Shown: piece by piece, positions 60,455-64,000 of the stretch
Layout of the letters: every line of letters begins with the position of its first letter
How positions within the stretch are numbered: the stretch's first letter is position 1
Source: Candidatus Palauibacter soopunensis
GTDB taxonomy: Bacteria > Gemmatimonadota > Gemmatimonadetes > Palauibacterales > Palauibacteraceae
Length of the DNA: 64,000 nucleotides
Assembly (NCBI RefSeq): GCF_947581735.1
Contig: NZ_CANPVT010000002.1
Span: 62,001 to 126,000 of the forward strand
Direction: 5' to 3'
Position numbers and translations under genes: made by a program
The notes under the pieces: model-generated
Databases searched by the model: none
What the model saw: only the letters and a program-made list of their open reading frames with translations
Told to the model about the DNA's origin: nothing

Positions 60455-60907
60455 GTGGGAAAGCTCATCGGAGGCGTCGTTCTCCTCGGGCTGGCGCTGT
60501 TCATGGTCGTGGGGTTCCTTCGCTCGGGCGCGGATCCGCTCGCCTTGAGAACCCTCTTCGCGCTTTTCATCGCGGCCGGACTGCCCGCCGCCGGCGGCGG
60601 CCTGCTCCTGGCACGCCACTTCGGGATCGGACGCCGCATCGAACACCGACGCGAGGAACTCCGCCGCGACACGCTCGAGGCGGAGGTCCTGAAGATGGCC
60701 GGGCGCCACGGCGGGAGGCTGACGGCGGTCGAGGTCGCCGGGGAACTTGCGGTGCCGACGACGACGGCCGAGGAACTCCTGAACGAACTGATGGCGCGGG
60801 AGATGGCCGAGATCGAGATCACGGACTCGGGCCTGCTCGTGTACACGTTCCACGACGTGCGACACCTGTCGGAGAAGGACACCGCGCGCGGGCTTCTCGA
60901 GTCGTGA
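60455..60907 (+). CDS. Membrane protein with winged-helix-like C-terminus
   Basis: Protein of 150 residues with two hydrophobic helices (IGGVVLLGLALFMVVGF and LFALFIAAGLPAAGGGLLLA) and a cytoplasmic part that looks like a winged helix (LEAEVLKMAGRHGGRLTAVE, VAGELAVPTTTAEELLNELM, LVYTFHDV). Start GTG at 60455. It may sense and regulate, or just hold a helical domain near the membrane. Coexpressed with the zinc-ribbon gene 17 bases downstream. Function not known. Confidence 0.72.
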   Translation: MGKLIGGVVLLGLALFMVVGFLRSGADPLALRTLFALFIAAGLPAAGGGLLLARHFGIGRRIEHRREELRRDTLEAEVLKMAGRHGGRLTAVEVAGELAVPTTTAEELLNELMAREMAEIEITDSGLLVYTFHDVRHLSEKDTARGLLES

Positions 60908-60923
60908 GGGGAGAGCCGCGGTC

Positions 60924-61592
60924 GTGAGCGAGACGCGCTGGCCGTGTCCCGTATGTCTCGGGGCCAAGATGGAGAAGACGTCGCTCGGGACCGGGGCCGG
61001 AGACGCCTCGGGCCCGCTGACGCTCGACCATTGCGCCCGTTGCGGCGGCATGTGGTTCGAGTTGGGAGAGGTGCAGCGCCTCCGTTCCGAGCGGCCCGAG
61101 TCGCTGTGGGCGCAGATCCCGGCGCGGGAGGAGCGGCACCGGGCCCAGTGTCACTCCTGCCGCGCATTCGTGGACCGCGACGCGCCTGCATGCGCCGCGT
61201 GCGGGGCGAAGACCCGCCTGAACTGTCCCGCCTGCGACACGCGGATGCTGCAGGTCCGCCAATCGTCGCTGACGCTGGACGTTTGCAAGCGATGCAAGGG
61301 CGTATGGTTCGACCACCACGAACTCGAGGCGATCTGGAAGATGGAGAGGGACAGGCTCGTCGCGCGGCGGGGACGCGACGGCGCCGTCGCGCGCACCGCG
61401 GACACCGGCGCCGATGTCCTGTTCGAGACGCTCTTCTGGGCGCCGGACCTCGTCTTCGTGGGCGCGCACGTCGCCGGCCACGCCGTGGCGGCCGCTGCGG
61501 AAGCGGCGCCGGCCGCGCTCGACGCCGTCGGCGATGCGGCCGCCAGCGTGTTCGAAGCGATCCTCGAAATCGTCGGCGGCATCTTCGGCTGA
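60924..61592 (+). CDS. Zinc-ribbon (zf-TFIIB-type) protein
   Basis: Protein of 222 residues with three zinc-binding parts. Residues about 8-50 (CPVC...HCARCGGMWFELGEV) and about 105-140 (CPACDTRM...CKRCKGVWFDHHELE) are the zf-TFIIB type (CPxC, CxxCxGxWFDxxEL). Between them CHSC...CAAC forms a rubredoxin-like knuckle. The C-terminal 60 residues are Ala-rich and hydrophobic (VAGHAVAAAAEAAPAALDAV). Start GTG at 60924. Such proteins are common but lack a known role. Expressed with the previous gene. Confidence 0.82.
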   Translation: MSETRWPCPVCLGAKMEKTSLGTGAGDASGPLTLDHCARCGGMWFELGEVQRLRSERPESLWAQIPAREERHRAQCHSCRAFVDRDAPACAACGAKTRLNCPACDTRMLQVRQSSLTLDVCKRCKGVWFDHHELEAIWKMERDRLVARRGRDGAVARTADTGADVLFETLFWAPDLVFVGAHVAGHAVAAAAEAAPAALDAVGDAAASVFEAILEIVGGIFG

Positions 61593-61636
61593 CGCTCCGA
61601 TCGCGGGCTGTTTCTTTCCTACTGGAGAACCGACGA

Positions 61637-62086
61637 ATGGAAATCGTGCTGGCTACACTGGCCGACGCCGCCAATACCTCGAGCGACGGCAAGCTCAATC
61701 TCATGGGCCTCTTCGACACGCTGTACGCCGGGGCCATGCCGGTAACCCACCCATCCATGCAACTGGTCCTGAGGATCCGGGCCGAGCCGTCCGAAACCGA
61801 CCGGCAGCACGAACTCGAAATCCGGTGCATGGACGAGGACGGGCAGGAACTGTTCAAGGTGACCGGCGGGTTCTCCGTTCAGGCCCCGCCGGGGAAGGCG
61901 GCCACCTTCAATCACGTCGTGGGCATCAGCAACCTGACGTTTCAGAAGTACGGCGGGTACACGTTTCCGATCTTCATCAACCGGGACCTGAAGCGGACGG
62001 TCGAACTCGACGTGATGAAAGCGGAGGGACCTACCGACCCGCCCCGGCCGACTCCGCCTCCCACAGGCGCCTCTGCTCGCTCGTGA
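61637..62086 (+). CDS. DUF6941-like conserved protein
   Basis: Cytoplasmic protein of 149 residues. The pattern LATLADAANTSSDGKLNLMGLFDTL and the terminal GGYTFPIFINR are those of small beta-sandwich proteins annotated as DUF6941. A Pro-rich tail (PTDPPRPTPPPTG) closes it. ATG at 61637 with GGAG upstream. The tail overlaps the convergent PQQ dehydrogenase gene by 56 bases, which may be simply a long tail. Function unknown. Confidence 0.75.
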   Translation: MEIVLATLADAANTSSDGKLNLMGLFDTLYAGAMPVTHPSMQLVLRIRAEPSETDRQHELEIRCMDEDGQELFKVTGGFSVQAPPGKAATFNHVVGISNLTFQKYGGYTFPIFINRDLKRTVELDVMKAEGPTDPPRPTPPPTGASARS

Positions 62087-64000
62087 GATAGTGCCGGATC
62101 GCGGTCACGTCCTCCATCGAGAGAAGGTCGCCAAAGGCCGCCATGCCGTTCACGGCGAGCGCGCCGCCCAGCACCACGGCGTCGAAACTCTCCCACGCGC
62201 CGCCATCCATGCGGCGCAGATCGGGATAGGCGGAGAGGTGTTCGTCCGAGGCCCGGTGACAGATGCCGCAGTGGATCCCGAAGAGTTCCGCCCCGCGCCG
62301 GACCCTGGCCGCGTCGAGTGCGAGATCCGGCGGTTCCGGCGTGGTCGGCACGATCTGCGCGGGGGGTAGCGGCACCTCCCGGCCATCGAGCCTGAAGACG
62401 AGCAGCCGCCCCGCGCTGTCGTAGTCGTACGCCGCCGAGCCGAGCGGATAGGCGGAGCCCCTCGGCCCGCCGTAGCCCGCCATGACCGCGATGTACTGCA
62501 CGCCGTCGACCTCGTACGTCATGGGCCCCGCCATGACGCCGGTGCCGAGATGGATGCTGTGGATGCGCGCGCCGGTGTCGGCCTGATGGAAGTCGAGCGT
62601 CCCCGCCGCCGTCCCCTGGATGACGAGGTTCCCGCCCGTTACGAGAGTGCCCCCGTTCCACATGCTGCCGCGCGGAACCCGCCATAACTCGCGCCCCGCG
62701 ACGGGGTCCCACGCGAGAAGAAACTCGTTCGGGCCGATATCGGGAAGACCGTCGGCGAGGTGCGCGAACTCCTCGGGGAACGGCGGCCAGGAGGCCGTGA
62801 AGCCTTCGTACGCGACCTCGGGGCGATGGTCGAACTCGGCCAGCGAGCGCCACAGCATGGCTTGTTCGCGGGCGGGGATGTAGGCGATGCCCGTCTCCGG
62901 ATTGAAGGACATCGGCTGCCAGTTGTGCCCACCCGCGGAGGAGGGGAAAACGACGCGCGGTTCGTCGCGATAGTCCGCGGCGGGGTTCGGGATCGGCCGA
63001 CCCGTCTCGAGATCGATCCCGTGTGCCCAGGTGACGGTCACGAAGTTCTCCGCCTGCAGAAGTTCGCCCGTGGCGCGGTCGAGCACGTAGAAGAAGCCGT
63101 TCTTCGGAGCCTGGAGCAGGACGTCGCGCGGGCGGCCGTCGATCGTGACCGTGCTCAGGATGATGTTCTGCGTCGCGGTGTAGTCCCAGATCTCGGCCGG
63201 CACCGTCTGGTAGTGCCAGACGAGGCGACCCGTCTTCGGATCGATCGCGAGGATGGAGACGAGGTAGAGGTTGTCGCCGCCCGACGGGCTTCGGTGCCAG
63301 ATCGGGTAGGGGTAGGAGTTTCCCGTGCCCACGTAGAGAAGATCGAGCGCGGGATCGTACGCCATCTCTCCCCACACGGTGCCCCCGAGTCCTCCCTCCC
63401 AGGCCGAATCGGGATCCCATGTCGCGGCGGCCGCCTCCAACTCCGGGTGCTCGAAGCCGTCGCCCGGATCGCCGGGAACGGTGAAGAAGCGCCACGCCTC
63501 CTCGCCGGTCTCGACGTCGTAGGCCGTAATGTACCCGCGCACGCCGAAGTCGCCGCCGGCGTTGCCGAGGACCACGACGTCACCGGCGATCTGCGGCGAC
63601 CCGGTGCTCGTGTAGGAGAGGGACCGGTCGATGAAGGTGTCGACGCGCCAGATCTCCTCGCCCGTCGCCGCCTCGAGCGCCACCAGCCAGCCGTCGAAGG
63701 TGCCGACGTAGACGCGGCCTTCCCACACCTCCAGTCCGCGGTTGATCGGGCCGCAGCAGCCCTTTCGCGTGTAGCTCGGGTCGACCTGCGGGTCGTAGCG
63801 CCACACCGGTTCGCCCGTCGCCGCGTCGAGCGCCGCGACGCTGCCCCAGGGTCCCGGCGAATACATGACGCCGTCGACGACGACTGGGGTGGCCTCGAGC
63901 CCCCAGTGCACGGAGCCGACGTGGGACTGCCACGGATACTCCCAGGCGAGACCCACGGCGGCCGCGTTCATGACGAATGCGCCCGAGCGGCGAATACCGC
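62031..64000 (-). CDS. PQQ-dependent dehydrogenase with C-terminal cytochrome c, partial
   Basis: Quinohaemoprotein alcohol dehydrogenase type; about 655 residues are visible. The N-terminus is cut by the right window edge: the frame is open upstream of ATG 63971, and the residues there (NAAAVGLAWEY) match the interior of the family, so that ATG is not the start. The vicinal disulfide is KGCCGPINRG, the catalytic Asp is in EIWDYTATQ, and propeller motifs include AALDAATGEPVWRYD and ALEAATGEEIWRVD. The C-terminal haem motif is CGICH (IHCGICHRAS). Periplasmic oxidation of alcohols or aldehydes with electrons leaving through haem. Confidence 0.9.
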   Translation of the reverse strand, partial: GIRRSGAFVMNAAAVGLAWEYPWQSHVGSVHWGLEATPVVVDGVMYSPGPWGSVAALDAATGEPVWRYDPQVDPSYTRKGCCGPINRGLEVWEGRVYVGTFDGWLVALEAATGEEIWRVDTFIDRSLSYTSTGSPQIAGDVVVLGNAGGDFGVRGYITAYDVETGEEAWRFFTVPGDPGDGFEHPELEAAAATWDPDSAWEGGLGGTVWGEMAYDPALDLLYVGTGNSYPYPIWHRSPSGGDNLYLVSILAIDPKTGRLVWHYQTVPAEIWDYTATQNIILSTVTIDGRPRDVLLQAPKNGFFYVLDRATGELLQAENFVTVTWAHGIDLETGRPIPNPAADYRDEPRVVFPSSAGGHNWQPMSFNPETGIAYIPAREQAMLWRSLAEFDHRPEVAYEGFTASWPPFPEEFAHLADGLPDIGPNEFLLAWDPVAGRELWRVPRGSMWNGGTLVTGGNLVIQGTAAGTLDFHQADTGARIHSIHLGTGVMAGPMTYEVDGVQYIAVMAGYGGPRGSAYPLGSAAYDYDSAGRLLVFRLDGREVPLPPAQIVPTTPEPPDLALDAARVRRGAELFGIHCGICHRASDEHLSAYPDLRRMDGGAWESFDAVVLGGALAVNGMAAFGDLLSMEDVTAIRHYLTSEQRRLWEAESAGAGR

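Noticed and set aside
58883-61051. Minus-strand open frame of 722 codons opposite the symporter
   Set aside because: No domain or signal, biased to Arg, Asp and His; the plus-strand genes there are well supported.
1-64000. tRNA, rRNA, prophage, insertion sequence or CRISPR
   Set aside because: I looked for transposase or integrase proteins, terminal inverted repeats, spaced direct repeats and tRNA-like cloverleaf ends and found none convincing by eye. A tRNA or covariance-model scan would be needed to exclude small RNA genes.

Overview
The window is high-GC bacterial chromosome, densely packed with 53 protein-coding genes on both strands and no stretch over 300 bases without a gene. I see no rRNA, tRNA, CRISPR array, insertion sequence or phage gene. 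The gene mix is one I associate with marine or sponge-associated Gemmatimonadota, for example the Palauibacter-type lineage: many secreted amidohydrolases with beta-propellers, a DUF1592/DUF1552 pair, sortilin-like propellers, ASPIC/UnbV and FG-GAP proteins, DUF5916, M14 peptidase, creatininases and secreted DinB proteins. That placement is an inference from gene content only.

Layout. 1-8541: a beta-lactamase-like lipoprotein (cut by the left edge); a BCP/PrxQ-type peroxiredoxin whose catalytic position is an in-frame UGA followed by a SECIS-like hairpin, so probably a selenoprotein; a four-gene operon with 4-base overlaps (metallo-beta-lactamase-fold lipoprotein, propeller-amidohydrolase, CcdA/DsbD-type membrane protein, thioredoxin); then a secreted creatininase homologue with altered metal ligands and its overlapping partner. 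8573-16353: a cytochrome/copper-monooxygenase-like protein, a VOC protein, and a three-gene unit of DUF1592 cytochrome, DUF1552 and ankyrin protein. 16499-22405: an SNF-family symporter with chorismate mutase/prephenate dehydrogenase, a threonine dehydratase-like enzyme and a DUF5916 outer-membrane protein. 22439-31434: a minus-strand run of FG-GAP protein, MsrB, multicopper oxidase with an extra N-terminal domain, amidohydrolase, TPR/glycine-rich membrane protein and SDR, plus a double rhodanese.

31589-35872 is a glycan-sulfation island: a glycosyltransferase-sulfotransferase fusion, a second sulfotransferase and two GT2 enzymes. 35904-42148 holds an M14 carboxypeptidase-like protein and a 1083-residue sortilin-like propeller. 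42342-44450 is a BlaR1/BlaI-type pair with a promoter carrying two adjacent palindromes. 44555-51238 has a canonical creatininase, an amidohydrolase, small proteins, a Phd/VapC toxin-antitoxin pair behind a repeat-bearing promoter, an SDR-DUF2867 protein and DinB proteins. 51373-64000 has a 1240-residue ASPIC/UnbV lipoprotein, another amidohydrolase, a trypsin-like protease preceded by a free copy of its N-terminal domain, a sodium:solute symporter with a small two-helix partner, zinc-ribbon and winged-helix proteins, and a PQQ dehydrogenase cut by the right edge.

Together the genes describe a heterotroph with a large secreted and periplasmic set for scavenging amides and peptides, periplasmic redox upkeep (Sec-peroxiredoxin, CcdA/thioredoxin, MsrB, copper oxidase, haem proteins) and sulfated surface glycans. 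The most unusual items are the UGA-interrupted peroxiredoxin, the glycosyltransferase-sulfotransferase fusion, the BlaR1-like sensor without a penicillin-binding domain, and the protease/stand-alone-domain pair.
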